DNA from: CAZYVA01 sp964650695
Lineage (GTDB): Bacteria > Bacillota > Clostridia > Lachnospirales > Lachnospiraceae
Reading direction: 5' to 3'
Length of the DNA stretch: 17,231 nt
Assembly: GCA_964650695.1 (NCBI GenBank)
Contig: CAZYVA010000034.1
Span: 1 to 17,231 of the forward strand
Shown: positions 1-7,275 of the stretch, in pieces
Layout: each line of letters starts with the position of its first letter
Numbering within the stretch: position 1 is the first letter of the stretch
Program-made: the position numbers and the translations under genes
Notes under the pieces: model-generated
What the model was told of the DNA's origin: nothing
The model's input: only the letters and a program-made list of their open reading frames with translations
Databases searched by the model: none

Positions 1-1
1 C

Positions 2-1195
2 CGCATGAGCCATGATATGCGCACGCCGATGAACGCCGTATTGGGGATGGCGCAGGTGGCTTTATCCCACTTAGATGACGAGTACCGTGTGCGTGACTGC
101 CTGAAAAAGATCGATGTGTCCGGGCGGAAGCTTCTTGCGCTGATCAACGATATGCTGGACATGGCGAAAATGGAAAGCGGCGGCATGGTCCTGGAGGAAG
201 AATCCTTTGTCCTTACGAAGATTGTGGATGAGGTCTGCAAGGAGACCTTTTTATCGGCTTTCCAAAAAGAGCAGCACTTTTATTTCAATGTGGAACATAT
301 GGAAAACACGCATGTGCTTGGGGATGGCGCACGCCTGAAGCAGGTACTGTGGAATCTTCTGGATAACGCGGTCAAGTATACGCCGCCGGAGGGAACGATC
401 CGTTTGCATGTCCGGGAGCTTTCCTCGCGTATGCCCAAAAGCGGATATTATGAATTTGTCGTAGAGGATACCGGCGTTGGCATCGAGCCTGAACTCCGTC
501 CCAAAATCTTCGAGCCCTTTGTCCGATCCAGTTCCCACGGCAAGGAAACAGGGCCGGGGCTGGGGCTGCCTATCACGCAGGCAATCGTAAAGCTGATGGA
601 CGGGGATATACGCTTTGAAAGCGAGGTCGGGAAGGGTTCAAGATTTATCGTGCGTGTCTTCCTGAAATTGCCGGGCGATGTGCCGCAGGCGCCCTCGAAG
701 GCTGATGGGGCTTTTGCGCCGGGGGTTCCTACGCTGACCGCCGGAACGGATGCATCCGAGGATGGATCGGACATAACAGAGGCCCCATCGGACATACTCC
801 TGCGCCATGCGGGGATCCGGGCGCTTTTGGCCGACGATAACGAGATCAATCTGGAGATCGCGGTGGAGATCCTTGCAATGGCTGGGATTGAATCCGAGAC
901 GGCGGAAAATGGCGCCGAGGTGGTTGCCATGGTGCGGGAGCATCCGGCGGATTACTACGATGTGATCCTGATGGATCTGCAGATGCCTGTGATGGACGGC
1001 TATGAGGCTGCCAAAACCATCCGGGGCCTGGGCAGGGAAGATTTGGCGCGCATCCCCATCATTGCCGTGAGTGCGAATGCTTTTCAGGAAAACATATCAA
1101 AAGCGGAGGATATGGGGATGAACGGGCATGTCATGAAGCCGATGGACTTAAAAAAGGTGCTGGAGGCATTCGATGCATGCCTCCCCCAAAAATAG
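2..1195 (+). CDS. Hybrid sensor histidine kinase/response regulator (5' partial)
   Basis: C-terminal part of a hybrid two-component kinase; the reading frame is already open at the window edge, so the sensor region and true start lie outside. Counting from the ATG at position 5: the H-box SHDMRTPMNA has the phospho-accepting His at residue 3, then a HisKA dimerisation helix pair to about 65. A HATPase domain follows at about 105-225, with the N box (LLDNAVKY), G1 (EDTGVGIE), F box (IFEPF) and G2 (GPGLGLPI). A receiver domain covers about 268-393, with acidic ADDNE, phospho-acceptor Asp324 (LMDLQMPVMDG), the Ser of AVSAN and Lys378 (MKP). The kinase should autophosphorylate on His and pass phosphate to its own Asp. 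The linker between kinase and receiver (about 225-265) is low complexity. The ligand and any output partner cannot be judged here. Confidence 0.93.
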   Translation, partial: RMSHDMRTPMNAVLGMAQVALSHLDDEYRVRDCLKKIDVSGRKLLALINDMLDMAKMESGGMVLEEESFVLTKIVDEVCKETFLSAFQKEQHFYFNVEHMENTHVLGDGARLKQVLWNLLDNAVKYTPPEGTIRLHVRELSSRMPKSGYYEFVVEDTGVGIEPELRPKIFEPFVRSSSHGKETGPGLGLPITQAIVKLMDGDIRFESEVGKGSRFIVRVFLKLPGDVPQAPSKADGAFAPGVPTLTAGTDASEDGSDITEAPSDILLRHAGIRALLADDNEINLEIAVEILAMAGIESETAENGAEVVAMVREHPADYYDVILMDLQMPVMDGYEAAKTIRGLGREDLARIPIIAVSANAFQENISKAEDMGMNGHVMKPMDLKKVLEAFDACLPQK

Positions 1196-1276
1196 CGCGG
1201 ACGGGCGGATGTTTTGGTTCTAGCCATCGTTTTTCTTTCATAAACTAAGACAGACGAATGGAAAAGGAAAAACATC

Positions 1277-1990
1277 ATGTGGAGAAAATCCTTGTCGAGG
1301 CGGCTGTTCCTGCTTTTGTTTTTGACGGCATTTTTTGACGTCCTGGGGATTTTGAAGCTTCAGGGTGTGCAGCAGGGGAGGGCTGTCCGGGACACAGCGC
1401 TTGCGGACGCGGATTTCCGCCGCGATTTCTACAGTGGGGAAATGTGGGAGGCGATCGATCTTTATTCCACGGAGTGCCAGGCTGCCTTGCGCCGGATCCA
1501 GGCTGAAGCCCGGTATTTTCCTGTGCCATTATCCACGAGGGACGCCTCTTTAAAGGTTTCTTATGTGGACAGTTGGATGGGCGAACGCAAGTTTGGCGGT
1601 GAGCGCGGGCATGAGGGGACAGACCTGATGGCTTCTGAGGAAATCCGGGGGCTGTATCCGGTCGTCAGCATGAGCGATGGCACAGTCTCCAATCTTGGGT
1701 GGCTGGAGCAGGGCGGATACCGTGTCGGGATTTCAACGGAGGAAGGCACCTATTACTATTACGCACATCTGGATTCCTATGCGAATATCAAACGGGGGGA
1801 TCCGGTAAAGGCAGGGGAACTCCTGGGGTTTATGGGGGATACAGGGTACGGTGAAGAAAAAACGACGGGGATGTTCCCGGTACACTTGCATGTGGGGATT
1901 TATTTCTATATCGGGGATGGGGAAGTCAGCGTGAATCCATACTATGTTCTGAAAAGCCTGGAAGGGAAAAAGCTGAAATACCAGTTTTGA
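1277..1990 (+). CDS. Membrane-anchored M23 family metallopeptidase
   Basis: A 237-residue LytM/M23-type zinc peptidase, expected to act on peptidoglycan cross-bridges outside the membrane. The N-terminus (MWRKSLSRRLFLLLFL) is basic then hydrophobic to about residue 25 and has no lipobox Cys, so it is a signal peptide or a membrane anchor. The peptidase domain fills about 95-230. Zinc ligands are visible: His112 and Asp116 in GHEGTD, and His205 in HLH (203-205). The family's conserved YAHLDSY stretch lies between them, so the enzyme looks active rather than a degenerate SpoIIQ-like scaffold. The ATG follows a purine-rich GAAAAGGAAAAA, a modest SD. It sits 81 bases after the kinase gene. A role in cell-wall remodelling or sporulation is possible, but nothing nearby fixes it. 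Confidence 0.88.
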   Translation: MWRKSLSRRLFLLLFLTAFFDVLGILKLQGVQQGRAVRDTALADADFRRDFYSGEMWEAIDLYSTECQAALRRIQAEARYFPVPLSTRDASLKVSYVDSWMGERKFGGERGHEGTDLMASEEIRGLYPVVSMSDGTVSNLGWLEQGGYRVGISTEEGTYYYYAHLDSYANIKRGDPVKAGELLGFMGDTGYGEEKTTGMFPVHLHVGIYFYIGDGEVSVNPYYVLKSLEGKKLKYQF

Positions 1991-2073
1991 AGCATTTCCC
2001 CGCAGGATGCCTGGTAAATGGGCATTCCGGACTATCAGTAGCCACCCGGGGCCCAAGGAAAAAGCGGGGACCG

Positions 2074-2102
2074 TTGATTGTAAAGCCGGATTATGGTATA
2101 CT
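2074..2102 (+). promoter_or_regulatory. Sigma-A type promoter upstream of rsmF operon
   Basis: TTGATT (2074-2079) and TATACT (2097-2102) are separated by exactly 17 bases, one or two mismatches per hexamer from consensus. Transcription would begin near 2109. That gives a leader of about 120 bases before the methyltransferase start at 2229 and makes this the likely promoter of the 2229-6620 gene group. Confidence 0.7.
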
Positions 2103-2135
2103 GTGGACGCTTCACGAGAACGGCTGGAAGGAAGC

Positions 2136-2172
2136 GTTACCATGGGCGGCCTCCTGGGCCGTGGATGGTAAC
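2136..2172 (+). promoter_or_regulatory. Leader hairpin of the rsmF transcript, enclosing a mini-ORF
   Basis: GTTACCAT (2136-2143) pairs perfectly with ATGGTAAC (2165-2172). Inside, CGGCC (2147-2151) pairs with GGCCG (2157-2161) around a five-base loop, with a 3x3 internal loop between the two helices. No T-run follows, so it is not an intrinsic terminator. It lies about 30 bases after the predicted transcription start and about 57 bases before the methyltransferase start. Its position suggests a leader regulatory structure; its function is unknown. Confidence 0.55.
2142..2171 (+). CDS. Possible nine-codon leader peptide MGGLLGRGW
   Basis: An ATG at 2142 opens nine codons (MGGLLGRGW) and stops at TAA 2169-2171. 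An SD-like AAGGA (2128-2132) sits 9 bases upstream. The start codon is partly in the left arm of the 2136-2172 hairpin and the stop is in the right arm, so translation would melt the hairpin. It could be a regulatory upstream ORF or chance. No homolog can be judged for so short a peptide. Confidence 0.3.
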   Translation: MGGLLGRGW

Positions 2173-2228
2173 AAGGAAGCCCGTATTTCGTGAAAACGCA
2201 TAGTTGCATGTTGCCGCCGGAGGGATCC

Positions 2229-3644
2229 ATGAAGCTGCCCGTACAGTTTGAAGCAAAAATGAAACAACTCCTTGGCGCGCAATACCCGGAGTATCTTGCA
2301 TGCTTCGGGGAGCCCAGGTATTATGGGCTGCGCGTCAATACCAATAAAGTTTCCGCAGAGGAGTTTGAACGTATCTGCCCTTTTGAGATCCGCCGGATCC
2401 CCTGGATCCCAAACGGGTTTTATTTTGATGGGGAAAGGGTGTCCCCGGCGAAGCACCCTTATTATTTTGCAGGGCTTTATTACTTGCAGGAGCCGAGCGC
2501 CATGACCCCTGCCAGCCGCCTGCCGGTTGAGCCGGGGGACCGGGTGCTGGATCTGTGCGCCGCACCGGGAGGGAAAGCGACCGAGCTGGGCGTAAGGCTG
2601 CGGGGAAAGGGTGTCTTGGCGGCGAATGATCTGAGCGCCTCCAGAGCCAAAGGGCTGTTGAAGAACCTGGAAATGTTCGGCATTGGCAACGCCCTGGTGC
2701 TCAGTGAAGAGCCGGGGAAGCTTTCCGGGCATTTCCCGCAGTATTTTGACAAAATATTGATCGACGCGCCCTGTTCCGGCGAGGGGATGTTCCGCAAGGA
2801 TGCGAAGATGATCAAAGCATGGGAAGCGCATGGGCCGGAGTTTTTTGCGAAAATCCAGAAAAATATTATTACGCAGGCGGCGCAGATGCTGCGCCCCGGC
2901 GGGCAGATGCTATATTCCACATGTACCTTTGACGAGCGGGAAAATGAACAGGTCATCGGACATTTGATGCGGGCATGCCCGGAGTTTTGCGTCGTCCCGA
3001 TGGAAGGGTATGAGGGGTTTGCGCCGGGGGGCATTGCAAATACGGTGCGGATCTTCCCGCACAGGATGCAGGGAGAGGGCCATTTCCTCGCATTGCTTTT
3101 GAAAAGGGAACGAAAAAGCGCGGATGCCGGGGACAGGGAAGCGGCTTTCCGGCGGAAAGCCGGATGCGGGGCGGTCCCGCCCGCCGGCCAGAAGCCGCAG
3201 GATAGAGAAATACCATCCCGGAAGCTCCCGGAAGAATTCTGGGATTTTTTCAGGCAGGCGCGGTTTGCCTTGGACGAGGGGCGGCTGGACGTCCGCCAGG
3301 GACGGGTCTACTATATGCCGGAGGAAGCCCCGGATATGAAGGGGCTCCGTATCCTTCGGGCGGGCCTGTTCCTGGGGGAGCTGAAAAAGCGCCGTTTTGA
3401 GCCGAGCCAGGCGTTGGCGATGTATCTGAAGAAAGAAGACTATGCGCGGTGCATGGATTTTCCGTCCGCGGACGGGCGGGCGGCCCGATACCTCAGGGGG
3501 GAGACGCTGGACGTAGGGGATATGGCCGGCCGGCAGGAAAAGGGCTGGTATTTGATCTGCGTGGACGGGTTCCCGCTCGGCTGGGGGAAATTATCCGGCG
3601 GCGTGCTGAAAAATAAATATTTGCCGGAGTGGAGGATGCGCTGA
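2229..3644 (+). CDS. rsmF: RsmF/NOL1/NOP2-family rRNA m5C methyltransferase
   Basis: SAM-dependent RNA (cytosine-5) methyltransferase, probably acting on 16S rRNA. The start is placed at ATG 2229 because GGAGG (2219-2223) lies 5 bases upstream. An in-frame GTG at 2190 would add 13 residues but has no SD. The protein is 471 residues. Visible motifs are the SAM-binding DLCAAPGGK, motif IV DAPCSGEGMFRKD with Cys182, and motif VI STCTFDERENEQV with the probable nucleophile Cys232. After about residue 300 comes a basic variable linker, then a C-terminal RNA-binding domain like that of RsmF/YebU (LPEEFWDFF onward), with the usual ending GWGKLSGGVLKNKY. First gene of a probable five-gene operon. The exact rRNA position modified cannot be told from sequence, so the symbol is by family. 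Confidence 0.9.
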   Translation: MKLPVQFEAKMKQLLGAQYPEYLACFGEPRYYGLRVNTNKVSAEEFERICPFEIRRIPWIPNGFYFDGERVSPAKHPYYFAGLYYLQEPSAMTPASRLPVEPGDRVLDLCAAPGGKATELGVRLRGKGVLAANDLSASRAKGLLKNLEMFGIGNALVLSEEPGKLSGHFPQYFDKILIDAPCSGEGMFRKDAKMIKAWEAHGPEFFAKIQKNIITQAAQMLRPGGQMLYSTCTFDERENEQVIGHLMRACPEFCVVPMEGYEGFAPGGIANTVRIFPHRMQGEGHFLALLLKRERKSADAGDREAAFRRKAGCGAVPPAGQKPQDREIPSRKLPEEFWDFFRQARFALDEGRLDVRQGRVYYMPEEAPDMKGLRILRAGLFLGELKKRRFEPSQALAMYLKKEDYARCMDFPSADGRAARYLRGETLDVGDMAGRQEKGWYLICVDGFPLGWGKLSGGVLKNKYLPEWRMR

Positions 3645-3722
3645 AGACAAAAGACGGCCTGGCAAAGGAAGGAAAAACCGGGGGCCAATGCCAGGATACC
3701 AATACGGAAGGGAAGCAGTACG

Positions 3723-4391
3723 ATGGTGAAAGATTTTGACGCTTTGATTTTTGATCTGGACGGGACGTTGATTGAATCTATGTGGGTCTGGGAAGCGATC
3801 GATTTGGCCTTTGTCGATCAATATCATCTGCAGCCGCCGGATGATTTTTACCGGACGATCGAAGGTATGAGTTACAGGGAAACCGCCGCCTATTATAAAG
3901 CGACTTTCCCGCAGCTTCCCTTTTCAGTGGAGGAGATCATGGAAGTATGGACGTCCATGGCGAAGGACAAGTACCTGCATGAAGTGACGCTGAAGCCCGG
4001 CGTGAAGGCTTTTCTGCGGAAAGCCCGGAAACAGGGGCTTAAGACCGGGATCGCCACAAGCAACACGCTGGATCTGGTGCATGGCACGCTGAATTCTTTA
4101 GGGATCGACGGATATTTTGATTCCATCCATAGCGCCTGTGAGGTAAGCGCGGGCAAACCATCGCCGGAGATCTACCTGCTGGTGAGCAAAGACCTGGGGA
4201 TAGCGCCGGGGCGGTGCCTTGTATTTGAGGACGTGCCGAGCGGCATTATGGCGGGGAAGCGCGCGGGGATGCGGGTCTGTGCTGTTGAAGACGTTTCCTC
4301 GAAAGACCAGGCGCCTAAAAAGCGGGAACTGGCGGACTACTATATAGAAGATTACACGCAGATCCTGCAAGGGACCTACGAAGTGCTGTAA
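3723..4391 (+). CDS. HAD superfamily phosphatase, beta-phosphoglucomutase-like
   Basis: A 222-residue haloacid dehalogenase-fold hydrolase or mutase. Motif I is FDLDGTL, with nucleophile Asp11 and acid/base Asp13. A helical cap (about 17-85) follows. Motif II is the Ser of GIATSNT, motif III the Lys of SAGKPSPEIY, and motif IV the acidic FEDVPSG. This arrangement (cap type C1, KPSPEIY, EDVPSGI) is typical of the beta-phosphoglucomutase/phosphoglycolate phosphatase branch, which dephosphorylates small phosphorylated metabolites; the substrate is not predictable. The ATG follows GGAAGGGAAG at a suitable distance. It lies 78 bases after the methyltransferase on the same strand and is probably co-transcribed. 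Confidence 0.9.
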   Translation: MVKDFDALIFDLDGTLIESMWVWEAIDLAFVDQYHLQPPDDFYRTIEGMSYRETAAYYKATFPQLPFSVEEIMEVWTSMAKDKYLHEVTLKPGVKAFLRKARKQGLKTGIATSNTLDLVHGTLNSLGIDGYFDSIHSACEVSAGKPSPEIYLLVSKDLGIAPGRCLVFEDVPSGIMAGKRAGMRVCAVEDVSSKDQAPKKRELADYYIEDYTQILQGTYEVL

Positions 4392-4501
4392 CCGGCGGCT
4401 GAAATGGTTTTTAGGATTCCAGGGCGTGGGAAAGGTTTTTGTGCCGGACGGCTGATTGGATGCGGGGCTGCGAAGCCTGGAACCAGGAGGGATGAAAACA
4501 C

Positions 4502-5077
4502 ATGGGGATTGAAAAAGGGCAGCCGGGGTACATCAAGGCCCGGAAAATGAAATATCTGGCGGGAGCGGTTTTTGAATTTGCGATCGTGGCCGGGCTGGTG
4601 ATCCTTGGAATCGTCCAGACAGGCTCCCGGCTGAACCTTCTTACCGTGATCGCGGTGGTCGGATGCCTCCCCGCGTCTAAAATGCTTGTGGAATTTATCG
4701 CAATGGCGCCGCACAAAAGCATTTCTCCGCCGCTTTACCGGGAAATCCGCGAAAAAGCGCCCATGACGACCATCCTTTGCGACCTGGTGGTTACGGGGAA
4801 TGAAAAAGCGATGCCGGTAGAGGCTTTCGTGATCTCCGGGCATATGGTGTGCGGGTATGCCTCCAGCGGGAAAACCGACGAGGTGGCGCTTGCCCGTTAC
4901 TTGAAGGGCCTGTTTGCCGCCAACCATTGTGAAAAGATCACGGTGAAAATATTCCATGATTATAAAGCGTTCCTGTCCAGGGCGGAAGGGCTGAATAACA
5001 TGGCGAAGGTAGGGCCTTCCGGTACGGGAGGGCAGGAGAAAAAGCTGCGGGAGTTGATTTTATCCACTTCGATGTAG
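4502..5077 (+). CDS. Conserved hypothetical protein with two membrane segments
   Basis: I do not recognise this 191-residue protein as a named family. It begins with a short basic cytosolic stretch. Two hydrophobic segments follow at about 18-38 (YLAGAVFEFAIVAGLVILGI) and 46-66. After these comes a soluble domain of about 120 residues with no cysteine pairs or obvious catalytic motif. AGGAGG (4485-4490) lies 11 bases before the ATG. A nearer ATG at 4492 is out of frame and too close to the SD. It sits 110 bases after the HAD gene and 17 bases before the pseudouridine synthase gene, so it probably belongs to the same operon, but that says little about its job. Confidence 0.8.
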   Translation: MGIEKGQPGYIKARKMKYLAGAVFEFAIVAGLVILGIVQTGSRLNLLTVIAVVGCLPASKMLVEFIAMAPHKSISPPLYREIREKAPMTTILCDLVVTGNEKAMPVEAFVISGHMVCGYASSGKTDEVALARYLKGLFAANHCEKITVKIFHDYKAFLSRAEGLNNMAKVGPSGTGGQEKKLRELILSTSM

Positions 5078-5094
5078 GAGATTTCAGGGAAATC

Positions 5095-6126
5095 ATGGAA
5101 GAGGTCATCATTCAGGAAAACGAATCCGGGCAGCGGCTGGACCGGTTTTTAAGAAAATATCTCCGGAAAGCCCCGGACGGCTTTCTGTATAAAATGCTGA
5201 GGAAAAAGAATATTGTATTAAATGGGAAAAAGGCAACCGGCCATGAAAGGATCTGTGCAGGGGACCGGGTCAGGCTGTATGTATCCAGGGAGACGATAGA
5301 AAAATTCTCAGGAAAGGGCGCACCCTCCCTGGCGGACATATATCCGGAGGGGCATTTACAGATCCTCTACGAAAACCAGCATATCTTGATCCTGGACAAG
5401 CCTGCGGGGATGCTTTCCCAAAAGGCGCGCCCGGAGGATATCTCCATGGTGGAATATCTGACCTCCTATCTGCTGGCGCAGGGGGCGCTTACAGAGCGCA
5501 GCCTTGCCTCTTTCCGCCCGTCGGTATGCAACCGCCTGGACCGGAATACAAGCGGGATCCTCCTGGCGGGGAAAACGCTGTATGGCTCACAGACGCTATC
5601 GGCGCTTTTAAAGAGCCGCAGCCTGAGGAAATATTATCTGTGCCTGGTACGGGGAAAGCTTACAAAGCCCGGAAGCGTCCATGGCTATCTGAAACGGGAT
5701 AAGCAAACGCACAGAGTTGAGATGACAGGGCCTGTAAGCTGCCCAGGCCCGGACTGGCAGCCGGTACAGACCGATTACGAACCGCTTGCATGGGGAAGCC
5801 TGGGCACGCTTCTCAAGGTACGCCTCGTGACCGGGCGCACGCATCAGATCCGGGCGCAGCTTGCCTTGGAAGGGCATCCGATCGCCGGGGATTACAAATA
5901 TGGGAACCGGGATTATAACGCGCAGTTCCGGAGGGCTTACGGCCTTACCAGCCAACTGCTCCATGCCTTTGAGCTGCAGATGCCGGAGCTTTTGGAGCCG
6001 CTTTCGGACTTATCCGGCCAAAGGATCACCGCGCCGCTTCCGGATTTGTTTGCCCGTATCATAAAGGAGGGTCAATGGGAACATGGAATTCAAGAGGTCT
6101 TCGAGGTTCTACGCTTGAGGACATGA
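5095..6126 (+). CDS. RluA-family 23S rRNA pseudouridine synthase
   Basis: A 343-residue pseudouridine synthase that isomerises uridines in structured RNA, most likely 23S rRNA. Residues about 9-70 form an S4-like RNA-binding domain (SGQRLDRFLRKYL, then NGKKA and GDRVRLYV). The catalytic domain follows, with ILYENQHILILDKPAGM as its first strand. The hallmark motif is NRLDRNTSGILL with catalytic Asp149. The later motif RLVTGRTHQIRAQLA and GHPIAGDYKYGN are also typical of the RluA/RluC/RluD group. The S4 domain favours RluC/RluD-like over RluA or TruC, but the target uridines cannot be assigned. The 3' end overlaps the next gene by 52 bases, so the two are very likely translated from one mRNA. 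Confidence 0.93.
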   Translation: MEEVIIQENESGQRLDRFLRKYLRKAPDGFLYKMLRKKNIVLNGKKATGHERICAGDRVRLYVSRETIEKFSGKGAPSLADIYPEGHLQILYENQHILILDKPAGMLSQKARPEDISMVEYLTSYLLAQGALTERSLASFRPSVCNRLDRNTSGILLAGKTLYGSQTLSALLKSRSLRKYYLCLVRGKLTKPGSVHGYLKRDKQTHRVEMTGPVSCPGPDWQPVQTDYEPLAWGSLGTLLKVRLVTGRTHQIRAQLALEGHPIAGDYKYGNRDYNAQFRRAYGLTSQLLHAFELQMPELLEPLSDLSGQRITAPLPDLFARIIKEGQWEHGIQEVFEVLRLRT

Positions 6127-6620
6127 TCAACCGCACGAACGAGAGGTATCTGGAAAAACATCTGGCCCTGATCCAGAAAATCCCGACGCCGATCACCCCG
6201 GTGCAGATGGACAAGGAGCACAGGCAGATCACGCTTGCCTATTTTGAGCAGCGCAGCACGGTGGATTATATCGGGGCGGTGCAGGGGCTTCCGGTTTGCT
6301 TTGACGCAAAGGAATGCAAGGCCCAGACGTTCCCGCTGCAAAACATCCACGGGCACCAGGTATCGTTTATGAGGGAATTTGAACGGCAGGGAGGGGTTTC
6401 GTTCCTTCTTGTTTACTATTCCGCCGACAATGAATTGTATTATATGCGCTGTGAGGAAATGCTGCGGTTTTGGGACCGGGCCAAAGAAGGAGGCAGGAAA
6501 AGCATACGCAAAGAGGAACTGGATCCGGCTTTCTTCCTGGAAATCACGGGTGGTTTTTTTGTCCCCTACCTGGACGGGATCAACCGGGATCTAGCAGTCC
6601 GTGATACGCCAGCCCTGTGA
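6075..6620 (+). CDS. recU: Holliday junction resolvase RecU
   Basis: A 181-residue RecU-family resolvase that cleaves four-way DNA junctions in recombination and chromosome segregation of Firmicutes. Family features in order: NRTNERYLEKHLALIQKIPTP near the N-terminus; the PD-(D/E)xK nuclease core, with Asp64 in STVDY and Asp77-Ala-Lys79 in FDAKE; FPLQNIHGHQVSFM; and the C-terminal FWDRAKEGGRKSI. Bacillus RecU has Glu where this protein has Asp77, a conservative change within the motif. AAGGAGG (6064-6070) lies four bases before the ATG, inside the upstream gene. The N-terminus SRGLRGSTLEDMIN aligns with the family's NRGMSLEEDIN, supporting this start. It is shorter than the roughly 200 residues of Bacillus RecU, mainly at the N-terminus. 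Confidence 0.93.
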   Translation: MGTWNSRGLRGSTLEDMINRTNERYLEKHLALIQKIPTPITPVQMDKEHRQITLAYFEQRSTVDYIGAVQGLPVCFDAKECKAQTFPLQNIHGHQVSFMREFERQGGVSFLLVYYSADNELYYMRCEEMLRFWDRAKEGGRKSIRKEELDPAFFLEITGGFFVPYLDGINRDLAVRDTPAL

Positions 6621-6693
6621 TTTGGGCTTTCTTTCCAGTTTCCCGTCGGATTGCTTCGCTAAACCGCTCCTTACGTTTGCATCACTTTCTCAC

Positions 6694-6716
6694 GGAATGC
6701 CCAGTAGGGGCATTCC
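6694..6716. repeat. Perfect 9-bp inverted repeat after recU
   Basis: GGAATGCCC (6694-6702) and GGGCATTCC (6708-6716) form perfect arms around a five-base loop. No T-run follows on either strand, so it is not a standard intrinsic terminator, though it may end or protect the recU transcript. The sequence GGGCATTCC also occurs near 2028-2036, after the M23 gene, hinting at a dispersed element. The rest of 6621-6776 shows no gene. Confidence 0.5.
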
Positions 6717-6726
6717 TGACCGTTCA

Positions 6727-6754
6727 TAAGAATTTCCCAGCTAAGAATTTCCCA
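6727..6754. repeat. Two tandem copies of a 13-base repeat upstream of csoR promoter
   Basis: TAAGAATTTCCCA occurs at 6727-6739 and again at 6742-6754, separated by GC, giving a 15-base period. It ends 22 bases before the csoR -35 hexamer. It could be a replication-slippage duplication or a paired protein site; no known regulator is recognised. Confidence 0.6.
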
Positions 6755-6776
6755 TCGAAAAAATACAGAGGAATGG

Positions 6777-6805
6777 TTGACAAATACCCTGCATGGGTAT
6801 ATAAT
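6777..6805 (+). promoter_or_regulatory. Consensus sigma-A promoter of csoR-copA
   Basis: TTGACA (6777-6782) and TATAAT (6800-6805) match consensus at all twelve positions, with a 17-base spacer. An A-rich stretch just upstream (GAAAAAATA) may act as an UP element. Such a strong promoter needs tight repression, which fits the CsoR palindrome filling its spacer. Transcription would start near 6812, giving a leader of about 90 bases. Confidence 0.85.
6784..6800. promoter_or_regulatory. CsoR operator 1, inside the promoter spacer
   Basis: ATACCCTGCATGGGTAT is a 17-base inverted repeat with perfect six-base arms (ATACCC/GGGTAT). It resembles the operators described for Bacillus CsoR (TACCC...GGGTA type). 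It occupies the spacer between -35 and -10, so bound repressor would block RNA polymerase. Copper binding to CsoR should release it. Confidence 0.75.
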
Positions 6806-6815
6806 CCTTGGTAAG

Positions 6816-6832
6816 ATACCCCCAGGGAGTAT
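6816..6832. promoter_or_regulatory. CsoR operator 2, just after the transcription start
   Basis: ATACCCCCAGGGAGTAT is a 17-base inverted repeat with one mismatched pair. It has the same length and outer bases as operator 1. The two centres (6792 and 6824) are 32 bases apart, about three helical turns, so two CsoR tetramers could bind the same DNA face. Confidence 0.65.
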
Positions 6833-6903
6833 ATTTCGGCTTTGCCGGCATGGCTTTCAAGGGCTCCCGGTAGGTGTCCAATACGAAGGAAAGGGGAATC
6901 CTT

Positions 6904-7275
6904 ATGAGACAAGGATACGGGAAAGAAGCGGACGGACATTTGCAGCAAGAGCCGGAAAGCGGGCGGAAAACAGGCGAAAGTCCACAGCAGCCGTGCCATA
7001 AAACGAAGGAGCGCTCTGCGAAGGAATACAGGGATTTGATCAACCGGCTGAGCAGGATCGAGGGGCAGGTACGCGGGGTGAAGCGTATGGTGGAGGAGGA
7101 TGCCTACTGCACGGATATCCTGATACAGGTATCGGCGGTCAGTGCGGCGCTTGCCAGTTTCAATAAAAAACTGCTGGAAAATCATATCCGCACCTGTGTG
7201 GCGGACGGCATCCGCCAGGGAAACGAGGAGACGGTAGACGAGCTGGTGGCTACGCTTCAGAAGCTGATGAAATGA
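6904..7275 (+). CDS. csoR: CsoR-type copper-sensing repressor
   Basis: A 123-residue member of the CsoR/RcnR (DUF156) all-helical repressors. From about residue 40 it carries the family signature NRLSRIEGQVRGVKRMVEED, followed by YCTDILIQVSAV and LLENHIRTCV. The Cys of YCTD plus the His and Cys of NHIRTC form the Cys-His-Cys copper(I) site of true CsoR proteins, as opposed to RcnR or FrmR. The N-terminal 35 or so residues are an unconserved polar extension holding extra His and Cys (GHLQQ, PCHK). The start is the ATG after GGAAAGGGG (6888-6896); an upstream GTG at 6874 lacks an SD. The next gene is the copper ATPase, so repression of the locus is relieved by copper. Autoregulation follows from the operators in its own promoter. 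Confidence 0.92.
   Translation: MRQGYGKEADGHLQQEPESGRKTGESPQQPCHKTKERSAKEYRDLINRLSRIEGQVRGVKRMVEEDAYCTDILIQVSAVSAALASFNKKLLENHIRTCVADGIRQGNEETVDELVATLQKLMK

Noticed and set aside
2018..2045. Possible terminator after the M23 gene
   Set aside because: Only short imperfect pairing and no T-run; not enough to call.
1987..2193. 68-codon + strand frame after the M23 gene starting at TTG
   Set aside because: Begins on the overlapping M23 stop with no SD, spans the promoter at 2074-2102, and shows no protein-like features.
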